Shown here piece by piece: positions 47,526-59,700 of a DNA stretch of 64,000 bases. Position 1 is the stretch's first letter. The number at the start of each line of letters is the position of its first letter. This DNA is from Petrolisthes cinctipes (lineage: Eukaryota; Arthropoda; Malacostraca; Decapoda; Porcellanidae). The position numbers and the translations under genes are program-made. The notes below the pieces were generated by a model. The model was not told where the DNA came from and did no database searches. It worked only from the letters and a program-made list of their open reading frames with translations. The DNA is taken from NCBI GenBank assembly GCA_033782935.1, contig JAWQEG010000412.1:1849501-1913500 (forward strand), given 5' to 3'.

Positions 47526-48489
47526 AGGTATGGTTTGGAATGCAGTATAGAGAAGTAAAACAGGTTAGGGTGGCGGGAAAGAATGATGGGAAAAATGATG
47601 GAGAGAGAGAGACTGAACCCCCACCGCCATTATCTGCTTAGGATATGGGCTAGGACAGAAGAGAAAATAGAAATCTGTATTACAGGACAAACATAGTAGA
47701 CAATACGTGTACTGTACACGACACACACCAGGACACATAAAAAGATACCAAAACACAGAAGGAAACATTATAACACACATACACACACACATAACAGGAC
47801 ACATACCAACACAGGGTGGTGGAGTGGTATTGTATTGAAGCGTGAGGTGGGAGTAGTGGCGGGCAGAGCGGGAAAACATTACAATAATGACTGGGTTATA
47901 AATGACTTTATTATGGTGTCCATTGAGAAGGGGCGAAAGGTGCAGCAACCTGATTATTTCAAGTTATTTTAGTTGTACAGATGCAGGTTGTTATTGATGT
48001 AAATCATTTAATTTACAGTACGGCATGGTATTTATTTTTATATTAATGAAGTGTTCATGTTATACTGATCATTGATTTTGCATCCAATATTATAATTATT
48101 TGGCGGGGACCTGGAGGCAATCAGAGGAATATCTTATGTGTTGCAGGGAGTGGAGAGTCTTGTGATTAATTTACTCACCATGGGACGTTTTCACTGGAGC
48201 AGACAAACAACAAAGAATGCAATGATGAGCAAATCACATTCAATTAAGTAAGACTATAATAATTTTAAATGAGACTTGCTTACCCTTAGCCTGTGCTTCA
48301 ATTTTTTGTAATGCTGTAGCTCTTGTTCTTTTGCTACGGAGATTACAGCAACGTGAAAATACAAGCTTTATTCCTGTGTATTATAGGCTACACACCAGAG
48401 AGGGCTTGTGCTCACACTGTATCACCTTTTTTTTCGAGTGAGTAGTCATTAGTCAAGTGTGAGGAGTATGTAGTATGTAAACATTTTTG
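47526..48489. other. No recognised gene; A/C-rich repeats and AT-rich sequence
   Basis: Contains a second set of ACACATA/CACAGAAGGAAAC motifs (47700-47810) and then about 600 bp of AT-rich sequence with no frame or RNA feature that I recognise. Confidence 0.5.
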
Positions 48490-48513
48490 CACACACACAC
48501 ACACACTCTCTCT
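48490..48513. repeat. (AC)n(TC)n microsatellite at LINE 5' junction
   Basis: CACACACACACACACACTCTCTCT directly precedes the first LINE-derived codons. Confidence 0.8.
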
Positions 48514-48544
48514 ACCTGTCTACCTGAGAAATGGTAGAGTAGGC

Positions 48545-49543
48545 ATGACCGAAGGAGTCCTCTCGGATGTGCTCGGTGCAGTAGATGACTGTGGGTTAAA
48601 AACCCGCAGAAGGGTAGTTGTTGGCATGCTCCCAAGGAGAGGCCCTTTAGGGACTGCTCTGTCAAAGAACATTGCAGTAAATCAGCGCCTGGCTGATTTG
48701 TGTACTGCCGAGGGGGTGTTCTTTGTGGACCCCTACACCTCACTCTTTGGTAGAGACGACCTCTACCAGAGGGATGGCACACATCTCTCACCAAAGGGGA
48801 AAGAAGTGCTTTCCAAATTAATGGAAGACGCCGTCCGACGATGTCTCAGGAGCACTCGACCGAGCATGGAGGAGAGCCCTCGTCGCTATGCTAGAGTGAC
48901 CCCAGAGAAGACATTCGCTGAGATCCTGAAGAACGACCAAACCGGGAAACGGAAGAGTATAGGGAGCCCTGCAGTTGGGGGTTCCCTGAAGGTTCTATTG
49001 TTCAACGCCAGGTCCATCCGAAACAAGTTTTTGGAACTGCGGGCCCTCGTTGCGACAGAGGAACCCGAGATGGTGGCCATAACGGAGTCATGGTTGAGAA
49101 CCTCAGACAGAGATCTTGAAGGGGAATTCGTGATTCCAGGCTACCAACTCTTCCACAAAGATAGAGAGGACAGAGGGGGTGGTGGTGTGCTGTTGTATGT
49201 AAAGAACTCTATCAAATCGATGACCTGCAACATCACATCGAACCACGAGCTCCTTGGAGTTGACCTAGAAATAGGCACTGCAAAATACAGAACCCTGCTG
49301 CTTTATAGACCCCCTGGACAACTCAATGAGATGGACAGGGACCTATACCAGTTGCTGGGTGAACTAGTGGACGGCAGGGTGTGCATCCTTATGGGGGACT
49401 TCAACACACATGTTGACTGGGAAACCAGAGAGCCCTCTGCCGAGAACACACCACTCTTGGAGTTTGTAAATGATGAATTCCTCACTCAATGGGTAAGGGA
49501 GCCAACAAGAGGTGCTAACATCCTCGACTTGGTCGTTCTGTAA
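48545..49543 (+). pseudogene. SGNH-esterase remnant fused in frame to endonuclease
   Basis: A 332-codon frame. Residues 1-100 are the C-terminal part of an SGNH/GDSL-type hydrolase, with VVVGMLPRRGPL and the block V dyad D77-x2-H80 (RDGTHLSPKGKEVL). CR1/L2 ORF1 proteins are known to carry such an esterase. After a ~45-residue linker, residues 149-332 are an exonuclease-endonuclease-phosphatase domain: N154 (FNARSIRNK), E181 (ITESWL), D285 and N287 (MGDFNTHVDW), ending TRGANILDLVVL. The final SDH motif (GGSDHKLIRFSV) lies in another frame at about 49556-49590, after a frameshift and an apparent loss of about ten codons. The ATG at 48545 is internal to the truncated element, not its native start. 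Confidence 0.85.
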
Positions 49544-49722
49544 ACGAAGAAATAGGCGGAAGCGACCACAAGCTTATAAGATTTTCAGTTAAGGTCCCTA
49601 ATATGGAGACCGTGACCCCGGTGCATAGAAAATTAGACATGGGGAGAGCGAACTTTGCAGGTCTTCGTGAAGGCGTTGCTGAAATGGAACTAGAGGAGGG
49701 AGAGAGTGCTGATGATCTGTAG

Positions 49723-51693
49723 AGATCATTCTTGTCTTCCTTCATGGAACTTCAGTCGCGCTTTATTCCTCTGAAGGGAACAGGTCAGAAGTTCATCCAA
49801 CCGAAGTGGTTTAATCGGGAAATCTGTAACCTACTAAGGGAGAGGAGAACTGCGTATCGTCGAGCGAAGACATCTGGGGACTTTGACGGTCATAGAAGTC
49901 TAAATCGAAACGTGAAGTCCAAAATAAGGGCGGCTAAGCATGCTGAGGAGGTCCGTGTGGCTAGACTCTGCAAAGAGAACCCCAAGGAGTTTTTCAGTTA
50001 TGTGAATGGCCGTAAACCAATCCGACGCAGGATCGGTCCCTTGGTGAATGAGGATGGAGCATTGATGCATTCTGATGCAGAAAATGCTAACCTCTTAAAT
50101 GAGTACTTCTCTTCAGTGTTCTCTGAGGAGAGTGGTCCCATTCCCGAACCTTTGGACTCCTTCAGTGAGAAGTTGGAGTCAATGGTTTTCACCCAAGAAG
50201 AAATCGAGAGAAAAATAATCGAATTAAAAGCAAACAAGTCCCCCGGTCCGGATGGGTTCTTACCTAGAGTGTTGAAAGAAGTGCATGGTGAAGTATCACG
50301 GCACCTGTGCATGGTCTTCAACAGGGTAATCCAGACTGGATGCGTTCCTAGAGACTGGCGTGAGGCAGAGGTGACTCCTATCTTCAAGAAGGGAGATGCT
50401 AGCCAACCGTCAAACTACAGACCCATCAGTTTAACCTCGATAGTCTGTAAACTCATGGAGAGCATCATGGTGGACAAAATAACAGCACACTTTGAATCAA
50501 ATTTGCTACTGAGGGGTTCCCAACATGGGTTCCGGCAGCACCGGTCATGCCTCACAAATCTGGTGGAATTCTTCCATTTTGTTTTCAGTGAGCATGATCG
50601 GGATAAAGCGGTCGATGTTGTCTACTTAGACTTTCAGAAAGCCTTTGATAAGGTACCCCACCGCCGCCTCCTTCGGAAAGTGCGTGCACTGGGCATAGAC
50701 GGAAATGTGGCAAATTGGATAGAGAACTGGCTAAGTGACAGACAGCAGCGGGTGGTAGTGAATGGACAGGCTTCAGAGTGGGTGCCCGTTACTAGTGGTG
50801 TTCCCCAAGGTTCTGTTCTGGGACCACTACTGTTTATCATCTATGTTAATGACGTGGATGGTGACATGGTTGCCAAGATTTCCAAATTCGCCGATGATAC
50901 TAAGCTTGGTATGAATGTCGCGAAAGAAGGAAATACTACCCGCTTACAAGAAGATCTTAGGAAGATCGGGGAGTGGTCTGACACGTGGCAAATGCCATTT
51001 AACGTGAACAAATGCAAAGTTATGCATATAGGCCACAGAAACCCCCGAACAGAGTATAACCTTAAGGGCAATGCTCTCGTAAGCACTGATACTGAGAAAG
51101 ACTTGGGTGTAACTATCACCAGCGACCTCAAGTTCTCAAAGCAGTGTATTGAGGCGGAGAAGAAAGCCCAAAGGATGTTAGGGTACATAAAGCGACAGTT
51201 TGGATACCGGAACAAGGAGATAGTACTTTGTCTGTACAATTCCCTTGTCCGACCGCACCTGGAGTATGCAGTCCAGTTTTGGAGTCCTTCTTACCGAAAG
51301 GATATCGCGAGATTGGAACGAGTGCAAGCCAGGGCAACCAAACTTATACCCTCTCTGAGACACAAGAGCTATAAAGATCGGTTGTTAGAACTCGACCTGT
51401 TCTCTTTGGAAACCCGGAGACTGCGTGGTCAGCTTATCGAAGTGTTTAAAATACTACGAGGCTTTGACAATGTAGACTACAGGGACATTTTCCAACTCAG
51501 TGAGGGCACAACCAGGAATCATGGCTACAAACTTGAACTGAAGCGATACAACCGTGATCTGTGTGGTAAATTCTTTACATACAGCATCTGCGGTACTTGG
51601 AACGCGCTTCCTGCTGATGTAGTCAACAGCAACTCTGTGGATCAGTTCAAGTCCAGATTAGACAAAGTCTTAAATCACCGTCTAGGTGTTTAA
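49723..51693 (+). pseudogene. CR1/L2-type reverse transcriptase (653 codons open)
   Basis: The longest open frame in the window. Upstream the same frame runs back through the end of the endonuclease, interrupted by one TAG (49720-49722). With residues counted from a TTG codon at 49732, the RT includes KSPGPDGFLPRVLKEVHGE, NYRPISLTSIVCKLMESI, motif A DFQKAFDKVPHRR (catalytic D300), SGVPQGSVLGPLLFIIYVND, motif C FADD (D388 and D389) and the thumb (MPFNVNKCKVMHIGHRNP). The C-terminal domain ends NSVDQFKSRLDKVLNHRLGV. All RT catalytic residues are present and the frame is otherwise clean, which suggests a fairly young insertion. The full ORF2 is not translatable because of the endonuclease lesions. 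Confidence 0.9.
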
Positions 51694-51834
51694 GCCGTTG
51701 TGCGAGTGTTCCTTGATGGTCTCACATGACACATTCGAGGACGGTCGCCTACTTGCGCAACTAAACCCACAGGTACCCTCTTTGTATGGATCGTAAGGTC
51801 CCCTAGGGTACTTCTTTTCCTTGTAACTCCTTGT

Positions 51835-51837
<3 letters not shown>
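51694..51837 (+). other. LINE 3' UTR with terminal tandem repeat
   Basis: Starts GCCGTTGTGCGAGTGTTCC after the RT stop and ends in two CTTGTAACTC units next to the CT microsatellite. Expected to hold the RT recognition signal. Confidence 0.6.

Positions 51838-51887
<50 letters not shown>
51838..51887. repeat. (CT)n microsatellite
   Basis: About 25 uninterrupted CT units immediately after the LINE. Confidence 0.95.
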
Positions 51888-51890
<3 letters not shown>

Positions 51891-52561
51891 GTATTATTAT
51901 AATACAGCAATATAATACATTAGACAGAAATTATAATGTTATAACATTGTCAACTAGTTAAAATTAATGCATGATGACTCAGCAGTTCCTCTGCTTACCA
52001 CTCATTCATAACAGTTTAACCTAGAAAACTCAAAAGCAATAGAACAGTTGAATCGTACGTGTGGCAGCGACCGGCGCCACACCACCTGCACCCGACAAGG
52101 CGACAAGGCCGAGGCTAGACCGCGGGAAATTATGAGAGTATCATAGTCTTTTAAACTTTTCAAAGTTATTCTGTAACGTACCTACATCTAAACTATACCC
52201 ATAGAATGCTTGAACAATGTAGTTTCTTAATCGAAATAGTATATTTTATTATTATTTACCAATTCTCCATTCTAATCTAATATATCAGAACGAGAATAAC
52301 TTTTCACATTTTCTCCATGGTACTCGTATTTATTATATCTGTAATATCTTTCTTAATAAAGAACTGAACACTTGTTGGCATATATCAGTTGAAAGCAAAG
52401 AAAATTTGGCCTCTAATGAAGTCTGAAATACCACAGTATATGTTATAGTGTGGTGATATCAAGTTGATGAAGTGAAGTAACGGTCAACAGATTATTCATG
52501 TTTACCTTACGCATGACATTATTACCTATACTTTAAAGGCAATTATCTCGCTTAAGTAGGC
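51888..52561. other. Unique AT-rich sequence, right part of the host insertion
   Basis: No open frame or RNA gene recognised. It includes a GC-richer island near 52065-52130 (GGCAGCGACCGGCGCCACAC). Probably the original 16 kb element's right side. Confidence 0.45.
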
Positions 52562-52562
52562 G

Positions 52563-52584
52563 TGGCGCTCGACGAGTTGTAACA
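52563..52584 (-). repeat. Right 22-bp inverted repeat of the 16-kb insertion
   Basis: Reverse complement reads TGTTACAACTCGTC, one mismatch, then AGCGCCA, pairing with 36598-36619. Eleven bases (CTCAGCCACTC) separate it from the satellite. Confidence 0.75.
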
Positions 52585-54634
52585 CTCAGCCACTCATATG
52601 TGCATGCATCTTCTGTACCAGTTTATATCTCAAGTTAAGGCTCAAGACCCCCGAAAATACGATATTTTTTGCTCACAGAAGCGATCTGTAAATGACTACT
52701 CAGTGCCAGGATGATTTCAAAATATAGGCCCAAAACATGCTAAAAATCGATATTTTAGGTGTCCAAAGCGATATGTGTATGCATTTTCTGTACCCGTTTA
52801 TATCTCATATTTAAGCTCAAAATACCCGAAAGTTCGATATTTTTAGGGTCCCAGAAGCGATCTGTACATGCCTACTCAGTGTTAGAATTTTTTCAAAATA
52901 CGGGTCCAAAACATGCAAAAAATCAATATTTTAGGTGCCCAAAGTCGATATGTGCATTCATCTTCTGTACCCGTTTATATTTCAAATTCAGGCTCAAAAC
53001 ACCCGATAATTCGATATTTTTGCGTCCTAGAAGCAATCTGTACATGCCTACTCAGTGCTAAAATGTTTTCAAAATATAGGTCCAAAACATGCAAAAATCG
53101 ATATTTTAGGTGTCCAAAGTCGATATGTGCATGCATCTTCTGTACCCGTTTATATATCAAATTCAGACTCAAAACACCCGGGAATTCGATATTTTTGGAT
53201 CCCAGAAGCGATCTGTACATGCCTACTCAGTGTTAGAATATTTTCAAAATACAGGCTCTAAACATGCTGAAAATAGATAGATATTTTAGGTGCATGAAGT
53301 CGATATGTGCATTCATCTTCTGTACTAATTTATATCCCAAATTCAATATCAAAACAAACGAAAATTTGATTTTTTAGGGTCCCAGAAGCGATCTCTACAT
53401 GGCTACTCAGTGCCAGAATGATTTCAAAATATAGGCCCAAAACATGCTAAAAATCGATATTTTAGGTGTCCAAATGCAATATGTGTATGCATCTTCTGTA
53501 CCCGTTTATAGCTCATATTCAAGCTCAAAATACCAGAATATTCGGTATTTTTGGGTCCCAGAAGCGATCTGTAGATGCCTACTTAATGCCGGAATGTTTT
53601 CAAAATATAGGTCCAAAACATGCTAAAAATCGATATTTTAGGTGTCCAAAGTCGATATGTGCATGCATCTTCTGTACCCGTTTATATCTCAAATTCAGGC
53701 TCAAAACACCCGAAAATTCGATATTTTTGGGTCCTATAAGCGATCTGTACATGCCTACTCAGTGTTAAAAAAAAATTCAAAATACGGGTCCAAAACATGC
53801 TAAAAATCTATATTTTAGGTGCCCAAAGTCAATATGTGTATGCATCTTCTGTACCCGTTTATATCCCAAATACAGTTTCAAAACACCCGAAAATTCGATA
53901 TTTTTGGGTCCCAGAAGCGATCTGTACATGCCTACTCATTGTTAGAATGTTTTCAATCATACAGGCTCAAAACATGCGGAAAATCGATATTTTAGGTGCC
54001 TAAAGTCGATATGTGCATGAATCTTCTGTACCTGTTTATATCTCAAATTCAGGCTCAAAGCACCCTAGAATTCGATATTTTTGGGTTCCAGAAGCGATAT
54101 GTACATGCCTACTTAGTGTTAGAATATTTAAAAACAAACACGCTTAAAACATGCTGAAAATCGATATTTTAGGTGCACAAAGTCGATATGTGCATGCATC
54201 TTCTGTACCCGTTTATATCTCAAATTCAGGCTCAAAACACCCGATAATTCGATTTTTTTTGGGTCCCAGAAGCGATCTGTACATGCCTACTCAGTGCTAG
54301 AATGTTTTCAAAATATAGGCCCAAAACATGCTAAAAATCGATATTTTAGGTGTTTAAAGTCGATATCTGCATTCATCTTCTTTACCCGTTTATATCACAA
54401 ATTCTGATTCAAAACACCGGAAAATTTAATATTTTTTGGTCCTAGAAGCGATCTGTACATACCTAGTCAGTGTCAGAATATTTTCAAAACACAGGCTCAA
54501 AACATGCTGAAAATCGATATTTTAGGTGTCCAAAGTCGATGTGTGCATGCATCTTCTGTACCCGTTTATATCTCAAATTTAGGCTCAAAATACCCGAGAA
54601 TTCGATATTTTTGGGTTCCAGAAGCGATCTGTAC

Positions 54635-56782
54635 ATGCCTACTCAGTGTTAGAATATTTTCAAAATACAGGCTTAAAACATGCTAAAAATCGATATTTTA
54701 GGTGCCCAAAGTCGATATGTGCATGCATCTTCTGAACCTGTTTATATCTCAAATTGAGGCTCAAAACACCCGAGAATTTGCGAGAATTCGATATTTTTGG
54801 GTCCCAGAAGCGATCTGTACATGGTCTTTCTAAGTGTTAGAATATTTTCAAAATACAGGCTCAAAACATGCTGATAATAGATATTTTAGGTGCAAAGTGT
54901 CAATATGAGCATGCATCTTCTGTACCCGTTTATATCCCAAATTCAGGCTCAAAACTCCCGAAAATTTGATATTTTTAGGTCCCAGACGCGATCTGTGCAT
55001 GCTTACTCAGTATCAGAATGTTTTCAAAATACGGGTCCAAAACATGCTAAAAATCGATATTTTAGGTATCCAAAGTCGATATGTGCATGCATCTTCTGTA
55101 CCAGTTTATATCTCAAGTTAAGGCTCAAAACACCCGAAAATACGATATTTTTGGCTCCCAGAAGCGATCTGTAAATGACTACTCAGTGCCAGGATGATTT
55201 CAAAATATAGGCCCAAAACATGCTAAAAATCGATATTTTAGGTGTCCAAAGCGATATGTGTATGCATCTTCTGTACCCGTTTATATCTCATATTTAGGCT
55301 CAAAATAGCCGCAAGTTCGATATTTTTAGGGTCCCAGAAGCAATCTGTACATGCCTACTCAGTGTTAGAATATTTTCAAAATACAGGCTTAAAACATGCT
55401 AAAAATCGATATTTTAGGTGCCCAAAGTCGATATGTGCATGCATCTTCTGAACCTGTTTATATCTCAAATTGAGGCTCAAAACACCCGAGAATTTGCGAG
55501 AATTCGATATTCTTGGGTCCCAGAAGCGATCTGTACATGGTCTTTCTAAGTGTTAGAATATTTTCAAAATACAGGCTCAAAACATGCTGATAATAGATAT
55601 TTTAGGTGCAAAGTGTCAATATGAGCATGCATCTTCTGTACCCGTTTATATCCCAAATTCAGGCTCAAAACTCCCGAAAATTTGATATTTTTAGGTCCCA
55701 GACGCGATCTGTGCATGCTTACTCAGTATCAGAATGTTTTCAAAATACGGGTCCAAAACATGCTAAAAATCGATATTTTAGGTATCCAAAGTCGATATGT
55801 GCATGCATCTTCTGTACCAGTTTATATCTCAAGTTAAGGCTCAAAACACTCGAAAATACGATATTTTTGGCTCCCAGAAGCGATCTGTAAATGACTACTC
55901 AGTGCCAGGATGATTTCAAAATATAGGCCCAAAACATGCTAAAAATCGATATTTTAGGTGTCCAAAGCGATATGTGTATGCATCTTCTGTACCCGTTTAT
56001 ATCTCATATTTAGGCTCAAAATAGCCGCAAGTTCGATATTTTTAGGGTCCCAGAAGCAATCTGTACATGCCTACTCAGTGTTAGAATATTTTCAAAATAC
56101 AGGCTTAAAACATGCTAAAAATCGATATTTTAGGTGCCCAAAGTCGATATGTGCATGCATCTTCTGAACCTGTTTATATCTCAAATTGAGGCTCAAAACA
56201 CCCGAGAATTCGCGAGAATTCGATATTCTTGGGTCCCAGAAGCGATCTGTACATGGTCTTTCTAAGTGTTAGAATATTTTCAAAATACAGGCTCAAAACA
56301 TGCTGATAATAGATATTTTAGGTGCAAAGTGTCAATATGAGCATGCATCTTCTGTACCCGTTTATATCCCAAATTCAGGCTCAAAACTCCCGAAAATTTG
56401 ATATTTTTAGGTCCCAGACGCGATCTGTGCATGCTTACTCAGTATCAGAATGTTTTCAAAATACGGGTCCAAAACATGCTAAAAATCGATATTTTAGGTA
56501 TCCAAAGTCGATATGTGCATGCATCTTCTGTACCAGTTTATATCTCAAGTTAAGGCTCAAAACACCCGAAAATACGATATTTTTGGCTCCCAGAAGCGAT
56601 CTGTAAATGACTACTCAGTGCTAGGATGATTTCAAAATATAGGCCCAAAACATGCTAAAAATCGATATTTTAGGTGTCCAAAGCGATATGTGTATGCATC
56701 TTCTGTACCCGTTTATATCTCATATTTAGGCTCAAAATAGCCGCAAGTTCGATATTTTTAGGGTCCCAGAAGCAATCTGTAC
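54635..56782 (+). repeat. Higher-order repeat, 3 x 716 bp (4-mer)
   Basis: Copies at about 54635-55350, 55351-56066 and 56067-56782 with an exact 716 bp offset and very few differences. Four monomers would give 704 bp; the extra length comes largely from a ~10-12 bp tandem duplication in one monomer (CGAGAATTTGCGAGAATTCG type, near 54774, 55489 and 56205). The same variant near 36280 shows the family extends across the 16 kb insertion. Confidence 0.93.
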
Positions 56783-59700
56783 ATGCCTACTCAGTGTTAG
56801 AATTTTTTCAAAATACGGGTCCAAAACATGCAAAAAATCAATATTTTAGGTGCCCAAAGTCGATATGTGCATTCATCTTCTGTACCCGTTTATATTTCAA
56901 ATTCAGGCTCAAAACACCCGATAATTCGATATTTTTGCGTCCCAGAAGCGATCTGTACATTCCTACTCAGTGCCAAAATGTTTTCAAAATATAGGTCCAA
57001 AACATGCTAAAAATCGATATTTTAGGTGTCCAAAGTCGATATGTGCATGCATCTTCTGTACCCGTTTATATCTCAAATTCAGGCTCAAAACACCCGGGAA
57101 TTCGATATTTTTGGATCCCAGAAGCGATCTGTACATGCCTACTCAGTGTTAGAATATTTTCAAATTACAGGCTCTAAACATACTGAAAATAGATATTTTA
57201 GGTGCATAAAGTCGATATGTGCATTCATCTTCTGTACCTGTTTATATCTCAAATTCAGGCTCAAAACACACAAATAATTCGATATTTTTGGGTCCCAGAA
57301 GCGATCTGTACATGCCTACTCAGTGCTAAAAATAATTCAAAATATAGGTCCAAAACATGCTGAAAATCAATATTTTAGGTGTCCAAGTCGATATGTGCAT
57401 GCATCTTCTGTACCCGTTTATATCTCAAATTCAGGCTCAAAACACACGAAAATTCGATATTTTTAGGTCCCAGAAGCGATCTGTACATCCCTACTCAGTG
57501 CTAGATAGTTTTCAAAATATAGGCCCAAAACATGCTAAAAATCGACATTTTAGGTGTTTAAAGTCGATATCTCCATGCATCTTCTGTACCCGTTTATATC
57601 ACAAATTCAGGCTCAAAACACCGGAAAATTCAATATTTTTGGGTCCCAGAAGCGATCTGTACATGCCTACTCAGTGTTAGAATATTTTCAAAATACGGGC
57701 TCAAAACATGCTGAAAATCGATATTTTTGGTGTCCAAAGTCGATATGTGCATCTATCTTCTGTACCCGTTTATATCCCAAATTCAGGCTGAAAACACCCG
57801 AAAATTTGATATTTTTGGGTTCCAGTAGCGATCTGTACATGCCTACTCATTGTTAGAATATTTTAAAAATACGGGTCAAAAACATGTAAAAAATCGATAT
57901 TTTAGGTGCCCAAAGTCGATATGTGCATGCATCTTCTGTACCTGTTTATATCTCAAATTCAGGCTCAAAACACACGAAAATTCGATATTTTTGGGTTCCA
58001 GAAGCGATCTGTACATCCCTACTCAGTGCTAGATAGTTTTCAAAATATAGGCCCAAAACATGCTAAAAATCGATATTTTAGGTGTTTAAAGTCGATATGT
58101 ACATGTATCTTCTCTACCCGTTTATATCTCAAATTCAGGCTCAAAACACCCGATAATTCGATTTTTTTTAAGTCCCAGAAGCAATCTGTACATGCCTACT
58201 CAGTGCTAAAATGTTTTCAAAATATAGGCCCAAAACATGCTAAAAATCGACATTTTAGGTGTTTAAAGTCGATATCTGCATGCATCTTCAGTACCCGTTT
58301 ATATCACAAATTCAGGCTCAAAACACCGGAAAATTCAATATTTTTGGGTCCCAGAAGCGATCTGTACATGCCTACTCAGTGTTAGAATATTTTCAAAATA
58401 CAGGCTCAAAACATGCTGAAAATCGATATTTTTGGTGTCCAAAGTTGATATGTGCATCTATCTTCTGTACCCGTTTATATCTCAAATTCAGGCTCAAAAC
58501 ACCCGAAAACTCTATATTTTTGGGTCCCAGAAGCATTCTGTACATGCCTACTCAGTGTTAGAATATTTTCAAAATACGGGTCCAAAACATGCTAAAAATC
58601 GATATTTTAGGTGCCCAAAGTCGATATGTGCATGCATCTTCTGAACGTGTTTATATCTCAAATTGAGGCTCAAAACACCCGAGAATTCGAGAGAATTGGA
58701 TATTTTTGGATCCCAGAAGCGATCTGTACATGGTCTTTCTAAGTGTTGGAATATTTTCAAAATACAGGCTCAAAACATGCTGAAAATAGATATTTTAGGT
58801 GCAAAGTGTCAATATGAGCATGCATCTTCTGTACCCGTTTATATCCCAAATTCAGGCTGAAAACACCCGAAAATTTGATATTTTTGGGTCCCAGAAACGA
58901 TCTGTACATGCCTACTCAATGTTAGAATATTTTCAAAATACAGGCCCAAAACATGAAGAAAATCGATATTTTAAGTGCCCAAAGTCAATATGTGCATGCA
59001 TCTTCTGAACCCGTTTATATATCAAATTCAGGCTCAAAACACCCGAGAATTTGATATTTTTGGGTTCCAGAAGCGATCTGTACATGCCTACTCAGTGTTA
59101 GAATATTTTCAAAATACGGGTCCAAAACATGCAAAAAATCAATATTATAGGTGCCCAAAATCGATATGTGCAGGAATCTTCTGTACTCGTTTATATCTCA
59201 AATTCAGGCTCAAAACACCCCAGAATTCGATATTTTTGGGTTTCAGAAGCGATCTGTACATGCCTACTCAGTGTTAGAATATTTTCAAAATACAGGCTTA
59301 AAACATGCTGAAAATCGATATTTTAGGTGCCAAAGTCGATATGTGCATTCATCTTCTGTACTCGTTTATATCCCAATTTCAGGGTCTAAACACCCGAAAA
59401 TTCGATATTTTTGGGTCCCATAAGTGATCTGTACATGTCTACTCAGTGTTAAATTTTTTTTCAAAATACGGGTCCAAAACAGGCTAAAAATCTATATTTT
59501 AGGAGCCCAAAGTCGATATATGCATGCATCTTCTGTACCCGTTTATATCTCAAATTCAGGCTCAAAACACCTTAAAATTCGATATTTTTGGTCCAAGAAG
59601 CAATCTGTACATGCCTACTCATTGTTATAATGTTTTCAATCATACAGGCTCAAAACATGGGGAAAATCGATATTTTAGGTGCCCAAAGTCGATATGTGCA

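Larger units (their letters stand above)
48514..51837 (+). mobile_element. 5'-truncated CR1/L2-type LINE
   Basis: About 3.3 kb carrying esterase remnant, endonuclease and RT in order. The 5' end is truncated inside the esterase: in-frame codons continue upstream of the first ATG to about 48515, where microsatellite begins. The RT style (KFADDTKLG, DFQKAFDKVPH, GVPQGSVLGPLLF) is that of the CR1/L2 group. The 3' end shows the direct repeat CTTGTAACTC CTTGTAACTC before a CT tract, similar to the short tandem 3' repeats of CR1-type elements. One frameshift with a small deletion and one TAG make it defective. Confidence 0.88.
36587..52595. mobile_element. 16-kb composite insertion in the satellite
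   Basis: All sequence between satellite blocks 2 and 3. Left satellite ends ...GTCGATAT and right satellite resumes ATATGTGCATGC, giving a 4 bp ATAT duplication. The uninterrupted form, with the same flanking variants (GTATCCAAAG on the left, ACCAGTTTATATCTCAAGTTAAGG on the right), is present in the 716 bp HOR at about 55060-55120, so the borders are read from an empty site. Near both ends lies a 22 bp inverted repeat. The interior is a patchwork of nested transposons, leaving perhaps 2-3 kb of the original element, without recognisable coding sequence. The superfamily is unknown. Confidence 0.75.

Noticed and set aside
36587..52595. Interpretation of the 16-kb insertion as an LTR retrotransposon or giant virus-like element
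   Set aside because: No direct LTR pair, gag/pol or capsid/polymerase genes; ends are inverted, and the long interior is explained by nested unrelated transposons.
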